From contig NC_008609.1 of the NCBI RefSeq assembly GCF_000015045.1, positions 3,833,501-3,897,500 on the forward strand: a DNA stretch of 64,000 nucleotides, in the 5' to 3' direction. A program made the translations under genes and the position numbers. This DNA comes from Pelobacter propionicus DSM 2379 (GTDB lineage Bacteria; Desulfobacterota; Desulfuromonadia; Geobacterales; Pseudopelobacteraceae). The notes beneath the pieces were generated by a model. That model saw only the letters and a program-made list of their open reading frames with translations. It was not told where the DNA came from and did no database searches. Position 1 is the stretch's first letter. Each line of letters begins with the position of its first letter. Shown piece by piece: positions 1 to 7,525 of this stretch.

Positions 1-1
1 C

Positions 2-424
2 GACCCCGACTACCTGCTGGGCTATGTCTCCTTCCTGCTAGAAATGGGTGCACAGCCGTACCACATCCTCTGCAGCAAGGGGAGCAAAAAACTGGAAAAG
101 GATATCCAGGCCCTGCTGGACAGCTCGCTCTATGGCAAAGACGCAAAGATCTACATGAACAAGGACCTGTGGCACCTGCGCAGCCTGGTCATGACCGATC
201 CTGTGGACGCCATCATCGGCGATACCCACGGCAAGTTCATCAGCCGCGACGCCAAGATCCCGCTGTTCCGCTTCGGTTTCCCGATCTTCGACCGGGTCAA
301 CCTGCACCGCTCTCCGCTGATCGGTTACCAGGGGGTGATCAACATGGTCACCACCATCTGCAACAAGTTCATCGACATCACCGATGACACCTGCGATGAC
401 CGGCATTTCGAGATGATGAGGTAG
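2..424 (+). CDS. nifK: Nitrogenase MoFe protein beta chain, C-terminal part (5' end outside window)
   Basis: This is the last 140 codons of the beta subunit of the molybdenum-iron nitrogenase component, which with NifD carries the P-cluster and supports N2 reduction in the cytoplasm. The reading frame is open from base 2 and ends at TAG 422-424. The C-terminal stretch (DAIIGDTHGKFISRD, then LIGYQGVINMVTTICNKFID) is the typical NifK ending, with the glycine/tyrosine-rich segment and the terminal helix. The rest of nifK and presumably nifHD lie to the left. A hairpin at 454-479 follows. The cofactor gene nifEN lies about 20 kb away on the other strand, so the nif genes are split here. Confidence 0.95.
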   Translation, partial: DPDYLLGYVSFLLEMGAQPYHILCSKGSKKLEKDIQALLDSSLYGKDAKIYMNKDLWHLRSLVMTDPVDAIIGDTHGKFISRDAKIPLFRFGFPIFDRVNLHRSPLIGYQGVINMVTTICNKFIDITDDTCDDRHFEMMR

Positions 425-453
425 ATGGAGCAAGGGGATACACGAAAATGACA

Positions 454-479
454 AGGGGCGCTCCATCCGGGGCGCCCCT
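454..479. terminator. Hairpin between nifK and the motility operon
   Basis: An 8-bp GC-rich stem (454-461 with 472-479, AGGGGCGC/GCGCCCCT) lies 30 bases after nifK and between two converging genes. T-tracts are weak on both sides, so it may work as a bidirectional terminator, but this is only moderately supported. Confidence 0.55.
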
Positions 480-550
480 CTCTGTTCTCGTTTCCTATAC
501 GGCTTGAATTCCGCGGCTGGAGCCGCACTCGCTTCGCTGCGGGTCATGCA

Positions 551-784
551 TCAGCAGGGAACGTGAAATTTTCTCCGGCTGCAGAGCCGGGCGTCGTCAG
601 GTCCCGCAACGTACATCCTTCCCCAGTGCCTGGCAGTCGTCTGGCCACGCTTCTTCTGCCGCCCGGCACGCTTGCGCGCCATGCAGCAGTGAAGAGCGGT
701 CCAGACTCCCTGCCGGCAGTCCATCCACGAGACATACCCACCATACACGACGACAAGCAGTCCCATCAGCACGATCGGTTCCAC
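551..784 (-). CDS. Small putative membrane protein at the end of the mot operon
   Basis: A 77-codon gene 59 bases downstream of motB on the same strand. It starts with GTG at 784, supported by a good ribosome site (GGAGGGAG about 6 bases upstream). The first about 20 residues are hydrophobic (MEPIVLMGLLVVVYGGYVSW), a likely membrane segment; the rest is basic and has five cysteines. I do not recognise the family. Its position suggests cotranscription with flbD-motA-motB. The tail is low in recognisable structure, so the 3' part may be poorly conserved. The start site and position support a real gene; any function in motility is a guess. Confidence 0.5.
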   Translation of the reverse strand: MEPIVLMGLLVVVYGGYVSWMDCRQGVWTALHCCMARKRAGRQKKRGQTTARHWGRMYVAGPDDARLCSRRKFHVPC

Positions 785-843
785 GGTCTCCCTCCTGTTC
801 CTCTTTTTGGACAGGATAGCACAGGGGTATGACAGAATACGTC

Positions 844-1659
844 CTACTCTGGTTTTGGTTGGTTGGAACTATTTTCCGGTTCGCCCCGTTCCCCTTCGTT
901 GGAGAGCATGACCAGGTCCACGCGACGGTTCTTGGCGCGTCCCTCAGGCGTGGCGTTGTCGGCCATGGGGCGGAACTCGGCATAGCCGGCTACCGATATC
1001 TTGTCCGGATCAACGCCAAAGTTCCTGATCAGATACTTGAGGCCGTTCACGGCACGGGCAGTGGAGAGTTCCCAGTTGGAGGGGAACTGGGATGTGTTGA
1101 TGGGGACGTTGTCGGTATGCCCTTCCAGGCGCAACGGGTTGCTGTACTGGGTCATTACCTCGGCTATGGTGTTGATCAGCTCATAGGCAGTGGGCTTGAT
1201 CTGGGCCTGCCCGGAATCGAAGAAACCGGCTTCCTTCAGGCTGACAATCAGGCCGCGGCGGGTGATGGTCAGGTTGACCTTGCTCTGGGCGCCCTGCTTG
1301 ACCAGATAGGCTTCGATGGATGATTTGATCTGGCGGAAATCCTTCTCCGTGGCGCGGGTCTTGACCATGCCGCGCGCGCCACGACTCCCCGGCATGACCG
1401 AGACTTCCGGCTTGATGCTGGGGGTGATGCTCATCTGGCTGGAGGGGAGGATGTTCATCTTGGGCGATGGCGCCCCAGCCTGGACCATTCCGAATGACTG
1501 CTGGATGGACTGCATGACCTCTTCGGTTTTCTTCTTGTCGCTCTGGGACATGGCGTAGAGGGTGACGAACACCGCGAAGAGGAGCGTGATGAAGTCGGCG
1601 TAGGAGACCAGCCAGCGTTCGTGGTTGACGTGTTTTTCCGGTTCTTTCTTCCGTGCCAT
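844..1659 (-). CDS. motB: Flagellar motor stator protein MotB
   Basis: Stator subunit that anchors the MotA/MotB proton channel to peptidoglycan. Of 271 residues, about 16-37 form the single membrane helix (LVSYADFITLLFAVFVTLYA), with Asp22 as the expected proton-binding residue. A linker follows, then an OmpA/MotB peptidoglycan-binding domain from about 130 onward with the GHTDNVPI motif and a NRRVDLVM ending. The acidic, Asn/Pro-rich tail is short. It starts 6 bases after motA ends, so the two are an operon. The length is normal for the family and all key residues are present. Confidence 0.95.
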   Translation of the reverse strand: MARKKEPEKHVNHERWLVSYADFITLLFAVFVTLYAMSQSDKKKTEEVMQSIQQSFGMVQAGAPSPKMNILPSSQMSITPSIKPEVSVMPGSRGARGMVKTRATEKDFRQIKSSIEAYLVKQGAQSKVNLTITRRGLIVSLKEAGFFDSGQAQIKPTAYELINTIAEVMTQYSNPLRLEGHTDNVPINTSQFPSNWELSTARAVNGLKYLIRNFGVDPDKISVAGYAEFRPMADNATPEGRAKNRRVDLVMLSNEGERGEPENSSNQPKPE

Positions 1660-1665
1660 GGCGGA

Positions 1666-2415
1666 TCAGTGCTCCCCTCCCGCGAAGGCCTTCAGTTTCT
1701 GCTCGATGAAGTGCGGGTTCTCGCCGTTCTGGATGGCGATCAGTCCCTCCAAAATCATGACGCGGCGCAGGACCTCTTCCTTCATACGAATCTTGAGCTT
1801 GGTGCCGATGGGGAGACAGATGATGTTGGCCACCATCAGACCGTAGATGGTGGCAACGAAGGCCACGGCGATGCCGGCACCCAGCTTCGAGGTGTCGGAG
1901 AGGTTGCTCATGACATGAATCAGACCGAGCACGGCGCCGATGATACCGATAGTGGGGGAGAAACCGCCGGCCGCCTCGTAGAACTCCACGCTGTGCTTGC
2001 TGTGATCCTCGAAAGCGGTGATGTCCGCCTCCAGGGTCTCCCGCAGCTTCTGGGGGTCGATGCCGTCAACCACCAGCGATATCCCCTTCTTGACGAAGGG
2101 GTCTTTGGCCGTTTGGGCCTCCTGCTCCAGGGAGATGAGGCCGTTGCGGCGGGCCTTGGTGGCGTAGTTTATGATGTCCTTGACGACCGATTCGTGATCC
2201 ACATTGGCCGGCAGGAAGGCTATCTTGACATCCTTGAAAGCCTTGATGATGGCAGATAGCGGAAAACAGACGAACGTGGCGCCGAAGGTGCCACCAAGTA
2301 CGATCAAGGCCGCGGTCGGCTGAATCAGGGCGGATAAGTGCAGCCCTTCCAGGACCGCGCCGCCGAATACGGCGCCGAAGCCCATTACCAAACCTATGAT
2401 GGTTGCTAAGTCCAT
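1666..2415 (-). CDS. motA: Flagellar motor stator protein MotA
   Basis: The 249-residue MotA/TolQ/ExbB-type stator subunit, which couples proton flow through the channel shared with MotB to torque on the flagellar rotor. It starts MDLATIIGLVMGFGAVFGG, with four predicted membrane helices (about 1-20, 30-50, 150-170 and 180-200) and a long cytoplasmic loop between helices 2 and 3. The segment AAGGFSPTIGIIGAVLGLIHVM is the characteristic proline/glycine-rich part of helix 3. It is translated 3 bases after flbD ends and 6 bases before motB starts. Confidence 0.96.
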   Translation of the reverse strand: MDLATIIGLVMGFGAVFGGAVLEGLHLSALIQPTAALIVLGGTFGATFVCFPLSAIIKAFKDVKIAFLPANVDHESVVKDIINYATKARRNGLISLEQEAQTAKDPFVKKGISLVVDGIDPQKLRETLEADITAFEDHSKHSVEFYEAAGGFSPTIGIIGAVLGLIHVMSNLSDTSKLGAGIAVAFVATIYGLMVANIICLPIGTKLKIRMKEEVLRRVMILEGLIAIQNGENPHFIEQKLKAFAGGEH

Positions 2416-2418
2416 ATG

Positions 2419-2739
2419 TCAGAAATCCCGGGTGTGAGGTTGTGCCGCGGTCTGGAAGGTGCGCTCCACAGGAGTGATGTCGCGGCTCTGGATCGCGCTG
2501 CGAAAGAGACATTGGCGCTTTGCGGCACGACTCCGTTTACCGGTCGTCCCGCCAGAACGCCGGATGATGCGAGAGCGAAAAGCGATGATCTTGTCGATAA
2601 TAACCCTGGCCGGTTCCCTGACGATGAAATGATGGTCATTGAACAGGGTAATGACCGTATCGGGCGTCTCCTCGATGCAGACGATATGGTCAGGATTGAT
2701 GTAGAACATCTGTTTGTCCATTCGGGTCAGGAATATCAT
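2419..2739 (-). CDS. flbD: FlbD/SwrD-family flagellar protein
   Basis: The first about 60 residues match the small FlbD/SwrD family found just upstream of motAB in many bacteria: MIFLTRMDKQMFYINPDH, then IEETPDTVITLFN. In Bacillus the homologue raises flagellar power; the mechanism is not settled. Here the protein is 106 residues, longer than the usual 60-90, with a basic, Arg/Ser/Thr-rich C-terminal extension that looks unstructured. It is the first gene of the operon and ends 3 bases before motA. The ribosome site at the ATG is weak. Confidence 0.82.
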   Translation of the reverse strand: MIFLTRMDKQMFYINPDHIVCIEETPDTVITLFNDHHFIVREPARVIIDKIIAFRSRIIRRSGGTTGKRSRAAKRQCLFRSAIQSRDITPVERTFQTAAQPHTRDF

Positions 2740-2835
2740 GTCGTCACCAGCGAAGCGTAGTCTTTTGTCACGCTATTCTATAAATAGCAAACAGTCCGTG
2801 AGGTCAAGCGTTTTTTGACGCCCGCAACGCCGTTT

Positions 2836-3927
2836 TCAGAGCATGGCATCAATGGCATCGAAGTCAATGTACTGTTCGGCAATCGTGTTGATCAGTTCAA
2901 TCTTCTCCCTGTCGTCCGGGCCAATCTTGGAGACGTACTCCCGCAGGCTGATGAACACCTCGGCCGAGAGGTCCTTGACCCGGAAATAGGGGATATTGCT
3001 GTCCTCCATGATCCGCCTGGTGATGGCGGACATGGGGGCGTACCCACAGACGACCAGGCCGGCCAAGCGTTTCTTGAAATCGGGTATGTGGTGCAGCGAG
3101 GATGCGGTCACGACCAGTTCGTCGCGGGAACTGTTGACGACCAGCAGCGTCGACTCTCCCAAGAGGTCGATGACGCGCTGGCATGAGGCGGAGCCAAGCT
3201 GGATGGTATGGCAGATGCGGCTGTGGTCTTCCTGATCCCCCATCAGCGGCAGCTGCAAAAGGTCCGATACCTGCTGGAGCGTGGGATGAGCAAGAACGGG
3301 AATAAAATCAAAGGCGGTGGTTACGCTCAGCTTTTCACGGGCAAAGGCCTTGCGGATATAGGTGAGGGAACGCTCCTTCTTGTCCGGCTCCATCTTGTTG
3401 AGCATGATGAATTCGACCCTGGCCCGCGCCTCCCGGTACAGGGCCAGGTTGAGCTCCACCTCGTCAATGACCCTGCCGATGCCGCATCCGGTCACCAGCA
3501 GCACCGGAGCACCGATCTGGGCGGCAATGGTGGCGTTGCTCATGCCGAGAACAGAGCCGACACCGGTATGGCCAGCCCCCTCGATGATCAGGAAATCGTG
3601 CCGCTTCTCCAACTCGGCAATGGCCGCCAGGATGGTCCGGCGCGGATAGTCGGCGGGGATGTCGCCATCCAGGTAGCGCCGCGTACTTCCCGAAGAGAGT
3701 GTCATGGGGGACATGAGGCCCAGGTCCTCGTCAAGATGAAAGACGCTGGCGATCAGGGCTGCGTCGATATCCATGCACACCCCGCGGTACTCCACGCATT
3801 TGGGGCCGATGGGCTTAACAAAGCCGACCCTGCGGTATTTCTTCGCCGCCAGATGCATCAGGGAGAGGCTGATGGTTGTTTTTCCGCAGTGCTGGCCGGT
3901 TGCGCCGATGAAGATTTTCTTGCACAT
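2836..3927 (-). CDS. P-loop (BioD/CobB-like) and DRTGG-domain protein
   Basis: A 363-residue soluble protein. The N-terminal part is a dethiobiotin-synthetase/cobyrinic-synthase-like P-loop ATPase (Walker A GATGQHCGKTT at about 8-18, then LIIEGAGHTGVGS). The C-terminal about 120 residues resemble the DRTGG domain seen in phosphotransacetylases (LLVVNSSRDELVVTASSL, VVCGYAPMS). This architecture is that of the N-terminal regulatory half of long Pta enzymes, without the catalytic acyltransferase domain. The substrate is unknown. It stands alone and is divergent from the thiamine operon. I am confident in the domains, not in a function. Confidence 0.75.
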   Translation of the reverse strand: MCKKIFIGATGQHCGKTTISLSLMHLAAKKYRRVGFVKPIGPKCVEYRGVCMDIDAALIASVFHLDEDLGLMSPMTLSSGSTRRYLDGDIPADYPRRTILAAIAELEKRHDFLIIEGAGHTGVGSVLGMSNATIAAQIGAPVLLVTGCGIGRVIDEVELNLALYREARARVEFIMLNKMEPDKKERSLTYIRKAFAREKLSVTTAFDFIPVLAHPTLQQVSDLLQLPLMGDQEDHSRICHTIQLGSASCQRVIDLLGESTLLVVNSSRDELVVTASSLHHIPDFKKRLAGLVVCGYAPMSAITRRIMEDSNIPYFRVKDLSAEVFISLREYVSKIGPDDREKIELINTIAEQYIDFDAIDAML

Positions 3928-4189
3928 AGGGTTGTGTCCTCGCCGGTTGCTGGTTCAGGGGCGGCCGGGGTTCGCCATCAGTTCGCAGTGAAGCCGGTAC
4001 TATTCCCCACCGCTGAGAAAACGCAGGATACGCACCCCCGTGCCGCACTTCTTGGCCACGACTATCTCTTTCGTAAGCCATAACTCTCAAGAAGCAGAGT
4101 AAAATCGGCAGAACTATACCACAAATCCGATCCATGCAGGAGCGATTTTATTCCGGGGAGCCGGCCGCTCCCCGGCACGGATAAATTCA

Positions 4190-4218
4190 TTGACACCGGA
4201 ACGCCAATCATCTAGTTT
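4190..4218 (+). promoter_or_regulatory. Sigma-70-type promoter of the thiamine operon
   Basis: A perfect -35 TTGACA at 4190-4195 is followed after 17 bases by TAGTTT at 4213-4218. Transcription would start near 4225, just ahead of the first paired element of the TPP riboswitch, which supports this assignment. The -10 match is only partial. Confidence 0.55.
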
Positions 4219-4227
4219 ATCTGAAAA

Positions 4228-4312
4228 ACGCTGGGGGAGTTTCGACTGAGAGCAACCGTTTACGGTTGCGACCCTTAGTACCTGATCCGGGTAATGCCGG
4301 CGGAGGGAAGCG
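4228..4312 (+). ncRNA. TPP (THI-box) riboswitch
   Basis: The thiamine pyrophosphate aptamer is recognised from its conserved core in order: GGGGGAG near 4233, CTGAGA at 4246-4251, ACCC near 4271, ACCTGATC near 4280, GGGTAATGCC near 4289, and GCGGAGGGA to about 4308. It sits 58 bases upstream of thiS and is followed by an intrinsic terminator. Binding of TPP is expected to favour that terminator and reduce expression of thiS-thiG-thiE. The context (thiazole synthesis genes directly downstream) confirms the assignment. Confidence 0.96.
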
Positions 4313-4330
4313 CATGTTATCAACACTTAC

Positions 4331-4352
4331 AAGCCGCTTCTGCGGCTTTTTT
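4331..4352 (+). terminator. Riboswitch-controlled terminator before thiS
   Basis: The 7-bp stem AAGCCGC/GCGGCTT with a TTCT loop is followed directly by a T-tract. It lies between the TPP aptamer and the thiS start, so it is the likely expression platform. Confidence 0.88.
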
Positions 4353-4369
4353 CGTTTCTGGAGAAAAAA

Positions 4370-4570
4370 ATGATCATAACCGTTAACGGCAAGGCGACCG
4401 ACGTGAAGGATGGCTGCACCATCGGCCAGTTGCTGGAGCAACTGGAGATCAAGCGGGACCGTGTCGCGGTGGAGGTCAATCTGGACATCGTGCCCAAGGC
4501 TTCCCACGATTCCCATGCCCTGGCTGCAGGGGATGTCATCGAGATCGTTCAATTTGTTGGCGGCGGCTAG
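4370..4570 (+). CDS. thiS: Sulfur carrier protein ThiS
   Basis: A 66-residue ubiquitin-fold sulfur carrier. Its C-terminal Gly-Gly (ending QFVGGG) is adenylated and converted to a thiocarboxylate that donates sulfur for the thiazole ring of thiamine. The protein starts [15 protein letters not shown] and has the normal family length. It is the first gene after the TPP riboswitch, 62 bases ahead of thiG. No thiF (activating enzyme) or thiH/thiO (glycine or tyrosine branch) gene is in this window, so these must be elsewhere. Confidence 0.96.
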   Translation: MIITVNGKATDVKDGCTIGQLLEQLEIKRDRVAVEVNLDIVPKASHDSHALAAGDVIEIVQFVGGG

Positions 4571-4632
4571 GACATCCTGCCCGGCTCCCCCCTTTTCTGT
4601 CCATCGATATTGCGAAAAAGGAGAACACGAAC

Positions 4633-5409
4633 ATGGCTGAAGACAAACTTGTGATTGCCGGACGTGAATTCAACTCGCGCCTGATGGTGGGAACCGGCAA
4701 GTATGCCAGTTTCCCGCAGATGGCCCAGGCCCTGGAGGCGTCCGGGGCAGAGATCGTCACCGTCGCCGTACGGAGGGTCAATATCTCCGACCGCAGCCAG
4801 GAATCGCTGCTGGATTACATCGACCCCACGAAGTATACCCTGCTGCCCAACACCGCCGGATGCTACACCGCCGACGATGCGGTGCGCACCTGTCGCCTGG
4901 CCCGCGAGGCCGGCCTCTCCGATTTCGTCAAACTGGAGGTGCTGGGCGACGAGAAGACGCTCTTCCCTGACAACGAGGAACTGCTCAAAGCGGCCGCTAT
5001 CCTGATCAAGGATGGCTTTACCGTGCTCCCCTACTGCAGCGACGACGTGATCCTCTGCCGCAAGCTGGAAGACCTGGGCTGCGCCGCGGTCATGCCGCTG
5101 GGCGCCCCCATCGGCAGCGGCCTGGGGATTCGCAACCCCTACAACATCAGGATCATCATGGAGAACGTCAAGGTTCCGGTCATCGTGGATGCCGGGGTCG
5201 GTTCCGCCTCCGATGCCGCCATTGCCATGGAGCTTGGCTGCGATGGCGTGCTGATGAACACCGCCATTGCCGGCGCCCAGGATCCCATCGCCATGGCCGA
5301 GGCCATGAATCTGGCGGTGAGGGCCGGCCGCCTCTCCTACAAGGCAGGCCGCATCCCGCGCAAGCTCTACGCCAACGCCTCCAGCCCGCTGGATGGGATG
5401 ATCGGCTGA
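4633..5409 (+). CDS. thiG: Thiazole synthase ThiG
   Basis: A 258-residue TIM-barrel enzyme that condenses deoxyxylulose-5-phosphate, dehydroglycine and the ThiS thiocarboxylate into the thiazole phosphate. The sequence is typical throughout: [11 protein letters not shown] near the start, [32 protein letters not shown] and the phosphate-binding [14 protein letters not shown]. The start ATG has an AAGGAG ribosome site. It ends in TGATG, overlapping the thiE start by one base, so translation is probably coupled. Confidence 0.97.
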   Translation: MAEDKLVIAGREFNSRLMVGTGKYASFPQMAQALEASGAEIVTVAVRRVNISDRSQESLLDYIDPTKYTLLPNTAGCYTADDAVRTCRLAREAGLSDFVKLEVLGDEKTLFPDNEELLKAAAILIKDGFTVLPYCSDDVILCRKLEDLGCAAVMPLGAPIGSGLGIRNPYNIRIIMENVKVPVIVDAGVGSASDAAIAMELGCDGVLMNTAIAGAQDPIAMAEAMNLAVRAGRLSYKAGRIPRKLYANASSPLDGMIG

Positions 5410-6080
5410 TGTCGACCGTTTCCCGGGGTGAAGGACAATCCCGTTGCGTTGATTTTTCACTGTACCTGATCACCGACCGGCGTCAGACCGCCGGTCGGCC
5501 TCTGCTGGATGTCGTAGCCGCCGCCCTCAGGGGGGGCGTCGGGGCGGTGCAACTCAGGGAGAAGGACCTGCCCGACAACGAACTATTAGAACTGGCCCGT
5601 GACCTGCGGCGCCTGACGCACGAACACCATGCCCGCCTGCTGATCAACCGCAGGGTGGATGTCTGTCAGGCGGTGGGCGCCGACGGCGTTCAGCTGGGAA
5701 TCGAAGGGCTCTCCATAGTCGAGGCGCGGCGGTTACTGGGCGATGGCCCGCTGATCGGCTATTCGGCCCATGCCGTGGAAGAGGCCCGCAGGGCAGAGGC
5801 TTCTGGCGCGGACTTCGTCACCCTCAGCCCGGTATATCACACCCCTTCCAAGGCCCCCTTCGGCGAACCGCTGGGGCCGGACAGACTGGGGGAGGCCTGC
5901 GGGGCCCTGGGCATTCCGGTATTCGCCCTGGGGGGCATCAAAGGAAGCACCATCGCCCGGGTCATGGCAGCCGGAGCCCACGGCGTCGCCCTGATCTCGG
6001 CCATCACGGCAGCCGCCAACCCCGAAACCGAGGCAGCATCCTTACTACAGACGATCGAGCAGCATGAAACCCTTTCCTGA
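5409..6080 (+). CDS. thiE: Thiamine-phosphate synthase ThiE
   Basis: A 223-residue TIM-barrel enzyme that joins the pyrimidine pyrophosphate and thiazole phosphate to give thiamine monophosphate. Typical motifs are LYLITDR near residue 18, VQLREKD, INRRVDVCQAVGADGVQLG, the pyrophosphate-site segment SPVYHTPSK, and FALGGI. The start used is the ATG in the TGATG overlap with thiG; the N-terminal about 14 residues before the conserved core are unremarkable. The 3' end overlaps the following radical SAM gene by 17 bases. Confidence 0.96.
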   Translation: MSTVSRGEGQSRCVDFSLYLITDRRQTAGRPLLDVVAAALRGGVGAVQLREKDLPDNELLELARDLRRLTHEHHARLLINRRVDVCQAVGADGVQLGIEGLSIVEARRLLGDGPLIGYSAHAVEEARRAEASGADFVTLSPVYHTPSKAPFGEPLGPDRLGEACGALGIPVFALGGIKGSTIARVMAAGAHGVALISAITAAANPETEAASLLQTIEQHETLS

Positions 6081-7005
6081 CCATCAGATCCACCCCGACC
6101 TCCGCATCAACTCCTATGGTCACTACCTGCGCCGCCGCTTCGGCTGTCGGGTCAGCAAGGTCAACGTGGATGGCGGCTTCACCTGCCCCAACCGCGACGG
6201 CAGCAAGGGAACCGGCGGCTGCGTCTACTGCAACAACGTCTCCTTCTCCCCCAAGGCCACCCAGCCGGTGATCCCCATCGAGGAGCAGATGGCCCAGGGT
6301 ATGGCTTATCACCGTACCCGACTGGGATCCGAGAAGTTCATCATCTACTTCCAGAAATACACCAACACCTACGCCTCTCTGGATGTGCTGGCAGATTTTT
6401 ACCACCGCGCCCTGGACCACCCGGACGTGCTGGGTATCTCGGTGGGCACCCGGCCCGACGCCCTCTCCGACGAGGCGTTGGAGCTTTTGACCGAGATCGC
6501 ACGCACGCGCTACGTCTGCCTGGAGCTGGGATTGCAGTCCATCAACGACGACATCCTGGCGGACATCAACCGCGGCCATACCCTGGACGAGTACCTGGAG
6601 ACGGTCCAGCGGGCAGCCGGCCGCAACTTCGACATCTGCACCCATCTTATCTACGGATTTCCGGGAGAGACGAGGGAAGGCTTCCTGAAGAGCGCCAACC
6701 TGATCGCCTCACTTCCGGTGGATTCCATCAAGCTGCATCAGCTGCACGCAGTGGAGGGGACCGAGCTGGCCAGGCGCTACTTCCGCGGCGAGTACCGTCC
6801 GCTCAAGATCGAAGAGTACATCGCCACGGCGGCCGACTTCCTGGAGCGCCTCCCCGGCCGGGTCACGATCCAGCGCCTGTACGGCTCGGCGCCGCTGGAT
6901 ATCTGCGTGGCACCCCGCTGGGGGCTGAAGAACAACCAGATGTGGTATGCGGTGGTCAACGAGTTGAAGCGGCGCGGCACCTGGCAGGGGTGTCGGAGAG
7001 CATAA
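6064..7005 (+). CDS. TIGR01212/YhcC-type radical SAM protein
   Basis: A 313-residue radical SAM enzyme of the YhcC type. The cluster motif is unusually spaced: CPNRDGSKGTGGCVYCNN gives C-x9-C-x2-C rather than CxxxCxxC, as is normal for this subfamily. Other segments (KFIIYFQKYTNTYA, GTRPDALSDE, LELGLQSINDDIL, HLIYGFPGET, KLHQLHAVEGT) also fit. The physiological reaction is not established. It overlaps thiE by 17 bases and ends the thiamine operon, though a thiamine role is not implied by the family. Confidence 0.9.
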   Translation: MKPFPDHQIHPDLRINSYGHYLRRRFGCRVSKVNVDGGFTCPNRDGSKGTGGCVYCNNVSFSPKATQPVIPIEEQMAQGMAYHRTRLGSEKFIIYFQKYTNTYASLDVLADFYHRALDHPDVLGISVGTRPDALSDEALELLTEIARTRYVCLELGLQSINDDILADINRGHTLDEYLETVQRAAGRNFDICTHLIYGFPGETREGFLKSANLIASLPVDSIKLHQLHAVEGTELARRYFRGEYRPLKIEEYIATAADFLERLPGRVTIQRLYGSAPLDICVAPRWGLKNNQMWYAVVNELKRRGTWQGCRRA

Positions 7006-7525
7006 TCCGCTGAACTGGCAGCGGGAGAGAGGGCAACGACCGTAATTCCAATCCCAACTCCTGGCCACCCGCCTCATCAATCACTGTTCTCGCTGAAAAT
7101 CGTATCAAACATCCCGGCCTGCAGCCTGAAGGCATTCAGAACCCGAAGATCGAAATGGTCAGGCATGGTTCGGCCATCCCCGTTGCCGATGATGTGGCAG
7201 GCCTCCTGATGAGAGAATGCCTGCTTGTAGATTCGTTTGCAGCGCAGGGCGTCGTACTGATCCACCAACATGACAATTCTGGCTTCCAGCGGGATCTCTT
7301 CGCCCCGCAGGCCATGGGGGTAGCCGCTCCCATCCCACCGTTCATGATGATTACGCGCAATGGAGGCCGCCATCTGCAACATGGGGAAGGAGGAGCCACG
7401 CAGAAACCGCTCCCCGATAATTGTGTGCCGCTTCATTACCTCGAATTCCTCGGCAGTGAGCCCCTCCTGCTTACGAAGGATAGCATCCGGTACACCGATT
7501 TTTCCCACATCGTGCATTGCACTAG

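Noticed and set aside
1621-2259. Long plus-strand frames opposite motA (and similar ones opposite nifEN, hydrogenase, ppdK and gdhA)
   Set aside because: These are antisense shadows caused by high GC and codon bias; the opposite strands hold well-conserved genes.
3815-4135. Minus-strand frame upstream of the P-loop/DRTGG gene
   Set aside because: It overlaps the P-loop gene's own start in another frame, has no ribosome site and no recognisable domain.
4153-4174. GC-rich hairpin (CCGGGGAGC/GCTCCCCGG) before the thiamine promoter
   Set aside because: It lies between two divergent genes and has no T-tract, so a terminator role is not supported; no other role can be stated.
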